A DNA stretch of 64,000 bases from Monodelphis domestica (Eukaryota > Chordata > Mammalia > Didelphimorphia > Didelphidae). Positions 1 to 10,945 of this stretch are shown in pieces. Positions within the stretch are counted from its first letter, which is position 1. Every line of letters begins with the position of its first letter. The notes below the pieces were generated by a model. That model was not told where the DNA came from. It worked only from the letters and a program-made list of their open reading frames with translations, and made no database searches. Location of the stretch: assembly GCF_027887165.1 (NCBI RefSeq), contig NC_077227.1:77148488-77212487 (forward strand). The letters run 5' to 3'. Made by a program: the position numbers and the translations under genes.

Positions 1-54
<54 letters not shown>
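1..54. repeat. (GT)n microsatellite
   Basis: An almost pure GT dinucleotide run that begins at or before the window edge. Alternating purine-pyrimidine runs of this kind can adopt Z-DNA. Its true length is unknown because it is cut by the window start. Confidence 0.97.
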
Positions 55-55
<1 letters not shown>

Positions 56-86
56 CTACTGCCCATTATAACTCATTGAAGACAAC

Positions 87-316
87 CAGGTGGTTAAGTG
101 AATGGAGCATTGGACCTGGAGTCAGGAAGACCTGAGCTCGAAAAATGGTCTCAGGCACTTCCTATCTGTGTGGTCTTAAAGAAGTCACCTAACCTCTGTC
201 TGCCATAGTTGATTATTCCCCATTTTGTAGTTGAGTAAACAAGTTGTTGTATAAAATGAGATAATATTTGTAAAGACCTTGACACAAAATAGATACTTAA
301 TAAAGGCTTATTCCTT
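87..316 (+). mobile_element. MIR/CORE-type SINE, forward
   Basis: The order of motifs is that of a tRNA-derived MIR-like SINE: a 5' box around GGAGCATTGGACCTGGAGTC, then a diverged 'cttcctatctgtgtggtctt', a 'aagtcacctaacctctgt' block, an 'ATGAGATAATATTTGTAAAG' segment and an 'AATAAAGGCTTATT' 3' end. Divergence is high, so the copy is old. I infer the exact sub-family is a MIR or marsupial MAR1 relative. Confidence 0.8.
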
Positions 317-1431
317 TCTTTTAACAAAAATACACATTCTAGAGCCCTTCTCCAGTGCAGGGTACAAGATAGAGAAGGTTCTTTTAAGCTAGAAAGGCTT
401 CATCTCTGGGCCCAGTGACTGATTTTGTGATTACTTGCTTGGCCAACAGGATATGAGCTTGTCAGAAATGTGGTGCAAGAGAGGAGGCTCTGAATTTCTC
501 TGATCGGCATTTTCCCAGTAGCTGGGAATTAATACATTTTTCTGGCACCACCTCAGAACCCACATGTCACAAGTCTGGCTAGCCAGCTGGAATGGCCTGA
601 ACTCATAGAAGATGCAGGAGTGGGAAAGCAAGATATCAGGCACTGATGGAGGATCTTGCCCCTATTTGTCTTGGTCCCCCATTCAGTCCCTGCATACCTC
701 CCCCTCCCATGACCACCATAGCTTTCCAATAGGCATTTGTGTTCAGCCGTGGTGGAAGCTGCAGTGTTTCTTGCAAGTGAACAGCAGCAACTTGAGGGCT
801 GGAACATTCCTGTGGCTATTGCAAGGTGTTATTTTCAACATTTTTTGGCTTCCCTAGATTGGCTGTGGGGATGGTATTAAGACTGGGGCTGGGACCTGGC
901 TGGGCTCAAAGATGTTGGGAGAAATTGAATGTTTTACTTGGGGCCATGCCTATTGGATGTCATGCTGTACTGAAGTATTACCTTATTTTTCTAGTCTTAT
1001 TTCACATTAGTCCCTTCACAAATACTCTATTCCATCCAAATTGGACTACTAGCTGTTCCTTGAGATAAATTTGACATCTTCATCCACAGTGGATGGCAGA
1101 AAGGGAGGGAGAGGAACATAAGAACCACAGAAAATATCTACAAACACTAATTTAATGCACAGTATTCTTAATGTACACTCTATCAAATGACCAAATAGTT
1201 GGTGCAGAGTTAGAGGAAATGAACCAATCTAATTCAATTATGTAAGAGGCTCCCACTAAATCCTAAAATCATTTCCAAATATGAGCCTCATTTCTCCAGA
1301 AGTATGGGACTCCATACCTCTGCAGGGACTGGCAATATTTTGGAGGGGAGGGGGACTCAGTAGACCCAGAACTGGGGGTGGGGAACTGATCCTATAAGCA
1401 AGAGACATACTAGTCAGAAAAAAATTAGTGG
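317..1431. other. Unassigned tract, no gene seen
   Basis: About 1.1 kb without recognisable repeats or protein similarity. Short overlapping frames exist on both strands but none exceeds about 85 codons and none has a motif I know. Base composition is ordinary. Confidence 0.5.
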
Positions 1432-1437
1432 GAAGAA

Positions 1438-2088
1438 TGCTGAGGGGTGGGCCAACCTCCCACAGGCGATAGGGTCGTGGAGGTGGGACAGTGTCAGCAG
1501 AATGATGAATGGGACACAGCTTTTGTATTCAACTCGCAGCACAGGTTTCACAGGAAAAACTGCTCAGCCTTGGCTGAGGCTTGGCTTTATTTTATACCCT
1601 CATGGTCACACATCTACTTGGCACACAGTTTTGTTCAACATATGTGTTTCCATAGATCCTAACAACAGATGTGAAGCCGAAGGAGATAGTCAACAAAACA
1701 TTGTTGCTAAGTGCAGGGTCAGAGGATAGAATTAACATGATCCAGATTTAGGTTGGGGAATTCTGAGCACAGATTCACCAGAAGTTTTATGCCTAGAAAA
1801 GAGGGTCCTATCTAAGTGGGTACATAAGAATCCTTAGGTTTAATTCTATAATTATAATCTTTTGGTGCTATTCTGGGGGGATTAAAATGGGACATGAGTT
1901 TTACTCCTGCAAGCACTTTGCTCTTGTCTATTTTTCCTGGGGCTAAGTAAGAATAATAATCATAGCAATTCCAATAATAAGGGGATGTTAATAAGGAAAG
2001 TCACTCAGGGGGGTTTCATCCTTCATGGGGGTCCCCATTTTCCACGTATGACCGTGTCAAACAGCATAGTCTTTGATGGCTCCTGGCA
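1438..2088 (-). mobile_element. Solo ERV LTR, 651 bp, with 6-bp target duplication
   Basis: The element begins TGCTGAGGGG and ends CCTGGCA, giving the TG...CA termini of a retroviral LTR. It is flanked by identical 6-bp GAAGAA direct repeats (1432-1437 and 2089-2094). On the minus strand a TATAAAATAAAG box lies at 1585-1596, which would leave about 490 bp of U3 and about 150 bp of R-U5; this decides the orientation. No internal retroviral sequence adjoins, so it is a solo LTR from LTR-LTR recombination. A 6-bp duplication is typical of class II (betaretrovirus-like) ERVs. The class is an inference. Confidence 0.75.
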
Positions 2089-2164
2089 GAAGAAGAGACA
2101 ATGGTAAATTTAAAGAAAGCAAAAGCAAAAAACCTAGAATCAATAAAAAACCATCTAGTATATG

Positions 2165-2241
2165 TCAGAATGAGGTGTTGGGAGATTCAGAGACAAAAAT
2201 AGTCCCTGTCCTCAGGGAGCATAGAGGCTAGCCAGGAAAAA
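2165..2241 (+). mobile_element. Fragment of ancient interspersed repeat (5' part)
   Basis: The segment 'agtccctgtcctcagggagc' matches the 5' part of the same repeat family seen at 2386-2530, 20840-20950, 28618-28867 and 44130-44225. I recognise it as a very old mammalian interspersed repeat but cannot give its family name. Confidence 0.5.
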
Positions 2242-2289
2242 TGACAGACAGACAGAGACAGAGGCCGAAAGACAGACAGACAGACAGAC

Positions 2290-2385
<96 letters not shown>
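2242..2385. repeat. (GACA)n(GA)n compound microsatellite
   Basis: GACA repeats grade into a GA run of about 95 bp with one AAA interruption. It lies between two fragments of the same ancient repeat. Confidence 0.95.
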
Positions 2386-2387
<2 letters not shown>

Positions 2388-2530
2388 TTTAAGTGCCAGG
2401 CACTGTGCTAAGGTTCTAGAAACACAAATAGGAGGAACAAAACATAGGCTCTATCCTCAAGGGGAAGGGGAAAAGGCAGTGCATAAAGGGTAACTAAGAA
2501 GCAAGGACAAGGAAGACTGCTGTTGTGGTG
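2386..2530 (+). mobile_element. Fragment of ancient interspersed repeat (5' part)
   Basis: Contains 'aagtgccaggcactgtgcta' followed by 'ctctatcctcaaggggaag', the same order of motifs as the copy at 28618-28867. Together with 2165-2241 it gives two overlapping pieces in the same orientation around the GA array. Confidence 0.5.
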
Positions 2531-2559
2531 GGAAAGTCTCCAGAGTAAAGAGTGGAGGT

Positions 2560-3621
2560 CTCATTTCCAACATATACAAGCAACTGATTCATATTTATAA
2601 GAAAGAAAAGCCATTCACCAGTTGATAAATGGTCTAAGGATATGAACAGACAGTTCTCAAGGGAAGAAAGCTATTTATAGCCATATGAAAAAATGCTCCA
2701 AAGTCCTACTAATTATAGAAATTCAATTTAAAACAATTCTAAGATTCCACTTCACCCCCATCAGAGTGAAAAAGATGACCAAAAAAGGAAAATGATCAAT
2801 GTTGGAGGGACCTGAGAAAACATGCATATAGTTGCATTGATGGTGGACCTCTGCATAGGTATAACCGTTCTGGAAAGCAATTTGGAATTATACACAAAAT
2901 ATTACTAAAGAATTATTCTCTTTGACCCAGCTTTACCACTTCTATGTCTATACCTAAAATATATCAAAGAAAAGGGAAAAGTTCCTATCTGTATTAAAAT
3001 ATTTATAGCAGTTCTTTTTGTGGTGGCAAAAGAAAAAGAATGCCCAACAATTGTTGAATAAGTTGTGGCATATGAATGTGATCAAACATTATAGTGCTAT
3101 AAGAAATGAAGAAATAGGTGGTTTCCAAAAGAAATAGAAACACACGAACTGATTCAAAGTGGAGAGAGCAGAACAAGAGAGCAATCTATACAATAACAAC
3201 AGTATAAAAACTGTTTTGAAAACTGTAAGAACAATGTAATGACTATTCATGAATGCAGAGGACCAATGATAGAACGGGAACCCATACAATGACTTAATAT
3301 AGCAGTGCAAGACCTGGCTCTTAAAGAGAATTTCTTTTGTGGCATAGAAAGGGAATATGCTTTACTGTTTGCATGAGATTTTCAGTGTTGGTGTATGCTA
3401 TTATTTATAAATGTATTTTGTAAGACAATTATCAAAACTTTTGGATGGATATTTGTGTATTGGAATTTTTGAGCACCAGTTAGACTAATAAGTGAAATGT
3501 TCCACATGTATTATGTTTGTTTACCTAATGGTCAATTGCCCTGTAAAGACATTGCTTAATGGTGTTATAAGGATAAATGGACCTGGGCTTATTCAAGTAA
3601 ATTAAAAAAAAAAAAACAACA
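2560..3621 (+). mobile_element. L1 LINE 3' end, 5'-truncated
   Basis: The text matches the C-terminal ORF2 and 3' UTR region of marsupial L1 elements: 'gttgataaatggtctaagga', 'atgttggagggacctg', a 'ttctggaaagcaatttggaa' block, 'tttatagcagttctttttgt' and 'aatgaagaaatag'. It ends in a 15-A tract at 3602-3616. No reading frame is intact, so it is a dead 5'-truncated copy. Confidence 0.85.
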
Positions 3622-4400
3622 AACATGAGCAAAAAGGCTTAAGTTAAAATGTGTTGCTTTCAAGGAAGCAACAGTTATATATTACAGCTACTTTTGTGCC
3701 TCCTTTCCTGCACACCAAAGTCTAAAGTCTCTCCTTTGATTTTTCAACCATAGATCCAAAGAATTTTTTATTGCTAAAGATTCTTGAAGATCATAAAGAA
3801 AATTTCTCACAAAGCAGAAACCTATAATTGAATAAAGTCCATAAATGTGTGTGTATATAAACAATGTTTGTATATCTATAAATATAGGCATTTATTTGTG
3901 TATCATTCATATATGTATATATTTATACATTCACTGTATGTGTGTATACAAATGTACATATAATCCCTATCCCCTCTAGGAATTTAAATAGCTTACATTC
4001 TATTGGGGGGGAGATATCTATATATCTATATATATTTATTTATTTATATACATACATACATATACACATATAGATTTGAAAGCCTTGTGATATGACAGAT
4101 AGCATTATCATATGTGTAATAAATTTCATGTAGATTGTCATAGAAAATTCCCCTTCCATGATATCATTTTATGCTTTCAGTGTTCAAAATGTTCTTTAAT
4201 GATTCCATGTAACCAAATCCTTGAATCAGTTGATCTAATCTGTATGTCACTGTTATTAATATTTATTCAAGGTCTGAACCTGAAAACTACTAGAATTATG
4301 CTCCAAGAGGAAATGAATTTACCATTTAAAAAATCAGAACAGAATGACTGGATCATAATGTTCATGGAGAGGAACATAATATTATTAATAATATTAGACA
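3622..4400. other. AT-rich unassigned tract with TA/CATA short repeats
   Basis: No gene or named repeat is seen. Positions 3840-4075 carry irregular TATA, TGTA and CATA runs. Positions 4080-4400 are AT-rich and carry a 110-codon open frame without recognisable domains, which I regard as chance. Confidence 0.5.
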
Positions 4401-4951
4401 TTTTGTTGTTGTTCCGTCATTCAGTTGTGCCCAACTCTTCATGAACTCATGGATTTATTTCTATCACCCACAATTTTCTGGTCTGTCGAAGCTCATGTTC
4501 ATGGCTTTTATGACACTTCTATCCATCTCATCCTCTGCTGTTCCCTTCCCCTTTTGCCTTCAGTCTTTCTTGATATCACAGTCTTTTCCAATTAGATCTG
4601 TCTTCCCATGATGTGACCAAAATATTTAAGCTTCAGCTTCACTATTTGACCTTCCAGTGAATACTCTTGAGTTAATTTCTTTATGTACTGACTGTTTAGA
4701 TGTTTTTTCTATCCAAGGGACTTTTAAAAGTTTTCTCCAGCACCACAATTCAAAAGCATTGATTTAAAAATGCTCAGCTTTCCTTATAGTCCAACTCTCA
4801 CAAGCCTCCTGGAAGAACCATAGCTTGGACTTAATGCACCTTTGTCAGCAAGGTGGTCTTTATTTTTTAATATGCTATCCAGATTTGCCATCACTTTCCT
4901 TCTAAGGAGCAAATGTCTTTTAATTTTCATGGCTACAGTCATTATCTGCAG

Positions 4952-5269
4952 TATAAAAATTAAATATCTCTAATAATAAAAAATATATTTTATGAGGTTC
5001 ATTAAGGATCATTAGAAATCAAGGAATAAAGAGGATACAAAATAAAAACCACATGCCCATGGCTGGTTAGACATTTCAGCCAGCCCCACCTTACCACCAT
5101 ACTTGCTGCATCATTGCAAAGGAAGAGAGCGCATGGGAGGCATTACTGCCAGTTAAATACTAATCGTGATCTCACCAACGTGGAAAGCAGGAGAGATTAT
5201 AAAGAATTCTGGGAAATACCAAGGACTTCTGGGGAATGGAGTCTAGGGTTCAAAACCTCCATTTATACA
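4952..5269. mobile_element. Solo LTR-like element, copy 1 (318 bp), inside BovB
   Basis: It interrupts the BovB sequence and is flanked by GCAG at 4948-4951 and 5270-5273, a 4-bp duplication. Removing it restores continuous BovB text. Its ends are TATAAAAAT and ATTTATACA, a short inverted repeat, with the usual TG start apparently mutated to TA. It is homologous end to end with 14060-14387. Four-base duplications with TG...CA ends fit a class I ERV solo LTR. A short-TIR non-autonomous DNA transposon is the alternative. Transcriptional orientation is unclear. Confidence 0.75.
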
Positions 5270-6115
5270 GCAGTAATCTTTGAGCCCAAGAATATCAAAT
5301 TTGACACTGCTTCCATTTCTTCTCCCCGTATTTGTCAGGACATGATGGGACCAGTTGCCATGATCTTAGTATTTTTGATGTTATCTTCAAGTCAGCTTTT
5401 ATACTTTCCTCTTTCACCCTCATCAAGAGACTTCTTAATCTTTTTTTTTTTTAATTTTCTGCATCAGAGTTATATATCTACATATTTGAGATTGTTGATA
5501 TTTCTCCTGGAAACCTTAATCCTGGCTTTTGATTGATCCAGTCTGACATTTCCCATGCTGTATTTTGCATATAAATTAAATTAATTACATGATATACAGC
5601 CTTGTAGTGCTCCTTTTCTGATCTTAAACCAATCAGTGGTTCCATGTTTGGTTCTGTTGATTCTTAGCCAACATACAGGTTCCCCAAGAGACAAATAAGG
5701 TGATTCGACCCTGTCGTCTCTTTGAGGAATTGCCACCTTTTGTTGGGAGCTCACAGTCAAAAGCTTTAGTGTAGTCAATGAAGCAGAAGTAGATGTTTTT
5801 CTGGAAACCACTTCAGTCCTCCATAATCCAGCAAGTGTTTACAATTTGCTCCCCAGTTTCTCTGCCTCTGAAAATTCTCTGCTCTTCTGGTAATTCTTGG
5901 TTCATATATTGCTGAAGTCTACCTTGCAGAATCTTACACATAACTTTGCTGGAAATAACATGAATTATTTGGCATTTTAAGCATTCTTTGGCATTGCTCT
6001 TCTATAGACTTGGGACATAAACTGACCTTTCCAATCCAGTGGGGATCATTGAGTTTCCCGAATTTGTTGGGGTATTGAGTGCAACACTTTACTAGCATCA
6101 TCTTTCAGGATTTTA

Positions 6116-6314
6116 TTTTATTTTAAATATTTAATAGCTCATACTCTCTTTCTTAGAACTGTTAAAATGTATTGATTCCAAGGTAGAAGAGTAAGAGCTA
6201 GGCAAGTGGAGGTAGGTTACTTGTCTAGGGTCACACAGCTAGGAAGGCCAGATTTGAGCCCAAGACCTCCCAACTTTAGGCATGACTCTATCCACTGAGC
6301 CACTTAGCAGCCCC
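6116..6314 (-). mobile_element. tRNA-derived marsupial SINE, antisense, inside BovB
   Basis: Antisense copy of the SINE type called SINE-B here (full forward copy at 40456-40655): 'attgattccaaggtagaaga', 'gggtcacacagctaggaagg' and 'tccactgagccacttagcag'. It is flanked by imperfect 16-bp duplications of BovB sequence at 6100-6115 and 6315-6330 (ATCTTTCAGGATTTTA against ATCTTTTAGGATTTTA). This is L1-type target-primed insertion after the BovB copy had landed. Confidence 0.9.
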
Positions 6315-7033
6315 ATCTTTTAGGATTTTAAACAGCTCAGTTGGAATTCTCTCACTTCTATTAGCCTTATTGTTAGCAGTTGCTTCCTTAGGCCTATTTG
6401 ATTTTTTTTTTCTCCAGGATGTCTGGTTCTAGATCAGTAAGCACTTCATCATGATTATCAATGATGTTAAGATCTATCTTGTATAATTATTCTGTATATT
6501 CTTGCCACCTCTTCTTAATCTCTTCTTTTTTTTGTCTTTTATCAGGCCCATTTTTGCATGAAATGGTCTCTTCTTATCTCTAGTTTTCTTGAAGAGTTCC
6601 TTTGTTTTTTTTTTTATTCTATTGTTTTCTTCTATTTCTTTGCATTGGTTGCTTAAGAAAACTTTATCTCTTCTTGTTATTCTCTGGAATTCTACACTCA
6701 GTTGGGTAAATCTTCTCTTTCACATTTCACTTTCTCTTTCCTCAGCTATTTGTTAAATTCATCAGAGAATCAGTTTGCTTTCTGCTCTTTTTCTTTGGAA
6801 TGTTTTTTATTGTTGTTGTCTCCTATACAGTATTGTAAACCTCTGCCAGTGCTTCTTCAGGCACTCTATTTGTCAGATCTAATCCCTTAAATCACTTTCA
6901 CTTCATATTCATGGTGTTACTTAGTTCATACCTATAAAGTCTGATGGTTTTCCCTACTTTTTTCAGTGTAAGTCTGAATTTTCCAATAAGAAGCTAAAGC
7001 TTAGTCAGATGTTATTAATATTTAAAAGCCTGC

Positions 7034-7737
7034 TTCTACATCTGTAGCCCAAAGAGATCAGAGGCAGGAGAAAAGAGCTTACTTGAACAAAAATATTTTT
7101 AGTAGCTCTTTTTTGTAGTGGCAAAGAATTAGAAATGAGGGGGTATCCATCAATTTGGAATGGCCGAACAAGCTGTGTTATATGGTTGTAATAGAAAACT
7201 ATTTCAGCATAAAAAGGATGAACAAGATGAGTTCAGAAAAGCCTGAAAAGACTTGTATGAACTGATGCAAAGTGAAGTGGGCAGAGCCAGGAAACAATAT
7301 ATACAAAAACAGAATTATTGTTATCAGCTAACTAAATATAAATATCAACTATGAAGGACTAATATATTATCAACAAAATAAGGTTCCAAGATAACCTCAA
7401 GAGACTCATGATAAACCCAACCAACCAACCACTATCCATAGTCAAAGAAGGAACTGTTGGAATCTGATTACAGATCAAAGCTTACCATCCTTCATTTTAT
7501 TTCCTTCATGAGTTTTTTTTTACTGTGTATAAGATATGTGTCTTCAGTCATGACAGGGGGAATATGGAAATGTGTATTGCATGAAAGCACTAGTATAACC
7601 TTTATAGACTTATTTACTGCCTTGGGAGAGGAGAGGGAAGAGAAGGGAGAGAATATGAATCACAAAATGTCAGAAAACAGTTATCAAAAATTGTTTCTAC
7701 ATGTAATTGAAAAAAATTAAATTAAAAATATTTAATA
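7034..7737 (+). mobile_element. L1 LINE 3' end
   Basis: Matches the marsupial L1 3' terminal region: 'agtggcaaagaattagaaat', 'ggtatccatcaatttggaat', 'actgatgcaaagtgaagtgg', then the 3' UTR and an A-rich end around 7710-7735. No intact frame is present. It lies immediately before an L2 copy. Confidence 0.85.
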
Positions 7738-7739
7738 GG

Positions 7740-8318
7740 TCCCCAATAGCTATTGTCCTATATTTTTCCTCTCTTTCATGGCTAAACTCCATAACAGGAA
7801 CATCTACAACTGGCATCCTCTTCCTTTCCCCTCACTCTCATTTCCTCTTTCTGTACTCTGGCTTCTGACCTCATCATTCAGTGGTAATAGTTCTCTCCAA
7901 AGTTACCAATGATCTCCTAATTGCCAAATCCAATGACCTTTTCTCATGCTTCTTGACTTCTCTGCAGCTTTTAGTCAACCTCTTCTTGATATTCTCTTCT
8001 CTTTAAGTTTTCTCTTGGTTCTCCTCCTAGGGCTCCTCAGTCTCCTTTGCTGGATCTTCACTCAGATCATACTTATTAACCATGTTTGTCCCAAAGGGCT
8101 CTTCATCCCTTCTCTTCCCTCTTCTCTCTCTCTGCTATTTCACTTAATCATCTCACTAACCCCCATTGATTCAGTTATTATTCGTGATTTTCTCTCTGGA
8201 CCTTTTGTCTCACATTTTCAAAACTCAACATGTCAAAACCTGAATTCATTACCTTTCCATCAAAACTCTTTCCTTTTCCTAATTTCCTGATTGCTATCAA
8301 GAATACTACCCTCTCCCA
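7740..8318 (+). mobile_element. L2 LINE (CR1 clade), left part
   Basis: CT-rich text characteristic of L2 3' regions, with a 'ttaccaatgatctcctaatt' block and 'actcaacatgtcaaaacctg'. It continues at 9166 after an L1 insertion. The 16 bp at 8303-8318 are duplicated at 9166-9181. Confidence 0.7.
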
Positions 8319-9165
8319 CCTCACGCCTATAAGATTGGTCAATATGGCAGTAAAAGAAAATGATAAATGTTGGAGGGGGTGTGACAAAATTGGAACATTA
8401 ATGCATTGTTGGTGGAGTTGTGAACTGATCCAAATATTCTGGAGGGACATCTGGAACTATGCCAAAGGACTGTAGAACTATGTATACCTTTTGATCCAGT
8501 AATACCACTACTACATCTGGATCCCAAAGAGATTTTTTTTAAAAGAAGGGTGCAGAAAAGACCTAGTTGTATGAAAACATTTATAGCAGAAATTTTTGTA
8601 GTGGCACAGAATTGAAATTTGAGGGGATGCCCATCAATTGGGGGAAAGGCTGAACAAATTGTGATAGATGATGGCAATAGAATACTATTTAAAAGCTGGA
8701 GAGCCCTCCATGAACTGATACAGAGTGAAATAAGCAGAACCAGGAGAACACTGTACACAGTAACAACAATATTGCACAATGATCAACTATGAAAGACTTG
8801 GCTACTCTCAGGAGTACAATCCAGGACAATTCTAAAGGACTTATGACAAAGAATGCTACCTCCAGATAAGAAACTTTTGGGGTCAAAATGAAGATTGAAG
8901 CACACAATTTTTCACTCTAATTTATTTGTGTTTTTATTGTGGGATTTTAGTTTTATATGACTATTCTCTTAAAACAGTGAATAATATGGAAATGTGTTTT
9001 CATGGTAATACATGTAAAACCCAGATCAAATTGCTTACCATCTTCAGGAGGGGGAGAAAAGGGATAGAGGGAGATCCCTGATCTCTTCAGAAAATGTATG
9101 TGGGAAATTATTAGTACATGTAATTAAGAAAATAAAATATCTTTAAAAAAAAACTGGTTTAAAAC
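8319..9165 (+). mobile_element. L1 LINE 3' end inserted in L2
   Basis: Standard marsupial L1 3' text: 'gaaaatgataaatgttggag', 'acattaatgcattgttggtg', 'ggatgcccatcaattggggg', 'agcagaaccaggagaacact', ending in 'aaaatatctttaaaaaaaaa'. It is flanked by a near-identical 16-bp duplication, ATACTACCCTCTCCCA at 8303-8318 and ATACTACTCTCCTCCT at 9166-9181, which is L2 sequence. The chance open frames on both strands here are broken L1. Confidence 0.88.
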
Positions 9166-9826
9166 ATACTACTCTCCTCCTAGTTATCCAGACTAGTGCC
9201 ATCCTCAATTCCTCCTTCTTTCATACCTATATCTATTTTTTTTCAGCCAAGTTCTGTCAGTTCTATCTTCATAACAACTCTCACACAAGACCCCTTTTCT
9301 CTCCTCTTATATGGCTGTCACTTTGATGCAGGTCCTTATCACCTTTCTCGTATTATTGCAATAACCTTCTGGTTGGTTTTTCTTCCTCAAGTTTCTCCTC
9401 TCTCCAGCCTTTCCTCCACTTAGCTGTCAAATTAATCTTCCTAATGCCCAGGTCTGGCTGTGCCCTACTACTATTCAATAAACTCAATGGCTCCCAGTTA
9501 GCTCCAGGATCAAATGTAAAATTTTCTTTTGATTTTTCAAGCCTTCATAACTTGACTCATTCATATCTTTCTAGTTTTTCTATGCCTCACTTCCCTCCAC
9601 ATACTCCACAAGAAAATGACATCAGCCTCCTGGGGCTGTTTCTCACACAGACATTCCATTTTCCAATTCTACAGCTTTCACTGTCTGTTCCTTATGCATG
9701 GAATTCTCTCTCACCACCTCTCCATCTCCTGGCTTCCCTAGCTTTCCTCGTGTCCTACCTCGCTAAAATTCTATCTTCTGAAAGAATCCTTTCTTGACTC
9801 CCTCCCTTACTTGTGCCTTGTGGGAA
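9166..9826 (+). mobile_element. L2 LINE, right part
   Basis: Resumes the L2 sequence after the L1 insertion: 'ttaatcttcctaatgccc', 'aactcaatggctcccagtta' and 'ttatgcatggaattctctc'. This is the classic L2 3' coding and UTR text. Confidence 0.75.
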
Positions 9827-10060
9827 GTTTTGTACAGACTACTGTATGTTCTTCTCACAGAACTCCTGCATTATTATTTTCTTGGAAGAACATACAATAT
9901 TTGTTTTTCTCATGCTAGGGAACAGACTACGTCTGGCAATTTATAAACTATGGTTTCCCGGAGCCCTTGCAAACTGGGGTGCATTGGGCATTCCACAGCC
10001 TTGCTGGAATGGAAGCCCCTAATCCTCTCATGCTGTTCCCACAGAGCCTTTCTCCTATGA
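9827..10060. other. Unassigned ~230-bp insert between L2 segments
   Basis: It separates two parts of an L2 3' end. Not recognised. It includes a GC-richer patch at 9950-10020. No target duplication was obvious. Confidence 0.35.
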
Positions 10061-10225
10061 TAATCTCAAATTTATCCTGGCTATATTTTATGTCACCTGG
10101 CATATTATCCACACTCCCCCCGCCCCATTAGACTATGAGCTCCTTAAGAGCAGGAACTGAGTAGGCTGGTGTTTTCCACCCCTTTCTTTGTAGCCTTAGC
10201 ACTTGGAACAGTGTCCATCCCATAT
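10061..10225 (+). mobile_element. L2 LINE 3' terminus
   Basis: Ends with the typical L2 tail: 'tagactatgagctccttaag' followed by 'agcaggaactgag' and 'tagccttagcacttgg'. It belongs to the same L2 copy as 9166-9826. Confidence 0.75.
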
Positions 10226-10234
10226 TAGACACTT

Positions 10235-10350
10235 TAGAGCTGCTTCTTAATTTATGAAGGGCTTTACATGCCAACTAAGACCTAATGGAGAGGCATTGCA
10301 TAGAAGTATGGCATGGCCAGACCTTTGCTTTAAGAAAATCATAATATAGC
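10235..10350 (+). mobile_element. Fragment of ancient interspersed repeat (middle part)
   Basis: 'gaagggctttacatgccaac' and 'agtatggcatggccagacct' match the middle of the split repeat at 30822-31690. Confidence 0.55.
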
Positions 10351-10534
10351 TCACTCTTTTGTGCTTGGAGCAGGCAGATGGGTGGGACTGAATCAGAGGT
10401 CATCTAAAAACTACTTCCTACTATAAACGAAAGGACTAAGATTAGAAAGTCAAGGCATGCAAGTTGTAAACAAGCGTCCAACTATTTGCACATGATTAAA
10501 CTAGTGAGGAACATGGAGGCAGCCAAGAAATTCT

Positions 10535-10690
10535 AATAGTTAGTATTTACATAGTCCTTTAGGATTTATAAAACATTTGTACAAATATTATCTCATTTGA
10601 TCTTCAGAACAACTTTGGGAGGTTGGTGCTTTTATTATCCCCATTTTATAAATGAGGACACTTAAGACACATCTCACATGTACTGGCTTT
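10535..10690 (-). mobile_element. MIR-like SINE, antisense
   Basis: Antisense MIR text: 'tagtatttacatagtccttt', 'aatattatctcatttgatct', 'attatccccattttataaat'. It matches the fuller antisense copy at 54238-54487. Confidence 0.75.
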
Positions 10691-10779
10691 GGGACCTAGG
10701 ACAGCTCGCTTAACTTAAAGAGCTCTAGACAACTCTCTAAAACATAAGTCCCATCTAAACGATCACCCTAGTGCAAATA

Positions 10780-10945
10780 TTAATAATATAGAAATAGATC
10801 TTGATCAATGACACATGTAAAACCCAGTGGAATTCTCATTGGTTACAGGAGAGGAGTGGGAGGAGGAGAGGGAAAGAACATGATTCATGTAACCATTGAA
10901 AAATATTCTAAATTAACTAATTAAATAAAATTTTCAAAATAAAAT
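10780..10945 (+). mobile_element. L1 3' terminal fragment
   Basis: L1 3' UTR end with 'gacacatgtaaaacccagtg' and 'gtaaccattgaaaaatattc', followed by an A-rich 'aaataaaattttcaaaataa' tail. Confidence 0.7.

Larger units (their letters stand above)
4401..7003 (-). mobile_element. BovB-type RTE LINE, antisense, interrupted
   Basis: Reading the plus strand gives the reverse complement of a BovB/RTE element over almost its whole 3' two thirds. The 3' end is at 4401 ('gttgttgttccgtcattcag'). The C-terminal reverse-transcriptase region lies at about 4750-5580, the catalytic region at about 5580-6100 and the upstream RT/endonuclease region at about 6331-7003. It is split by an LTR (4952-5269) and a SINE (6116-6314), both with target duplications. 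Stops and indels break every frame, so it is inactive. BovB-like RTE elements are well known in marsupials and ruminants. Confidence 0.9.

Noticed and set aside
5114..5536. 140-codon frame
   Set aside because: It runs across the junction of the LTR-like insert and antisense BovB, so it is not a gene.
8178..8907. Frames of 72-146 codons around an L1
   Set aside because: Antisense shadows of a broken L1 3' end and flanking L2.
9950..10020. Possible small RNA gene in the insert between L2 pieces
   Set aside because: A GC-richer patch with modest self-complementarity, but no tRNA, snRNA or snoRNA signature could be recognised.
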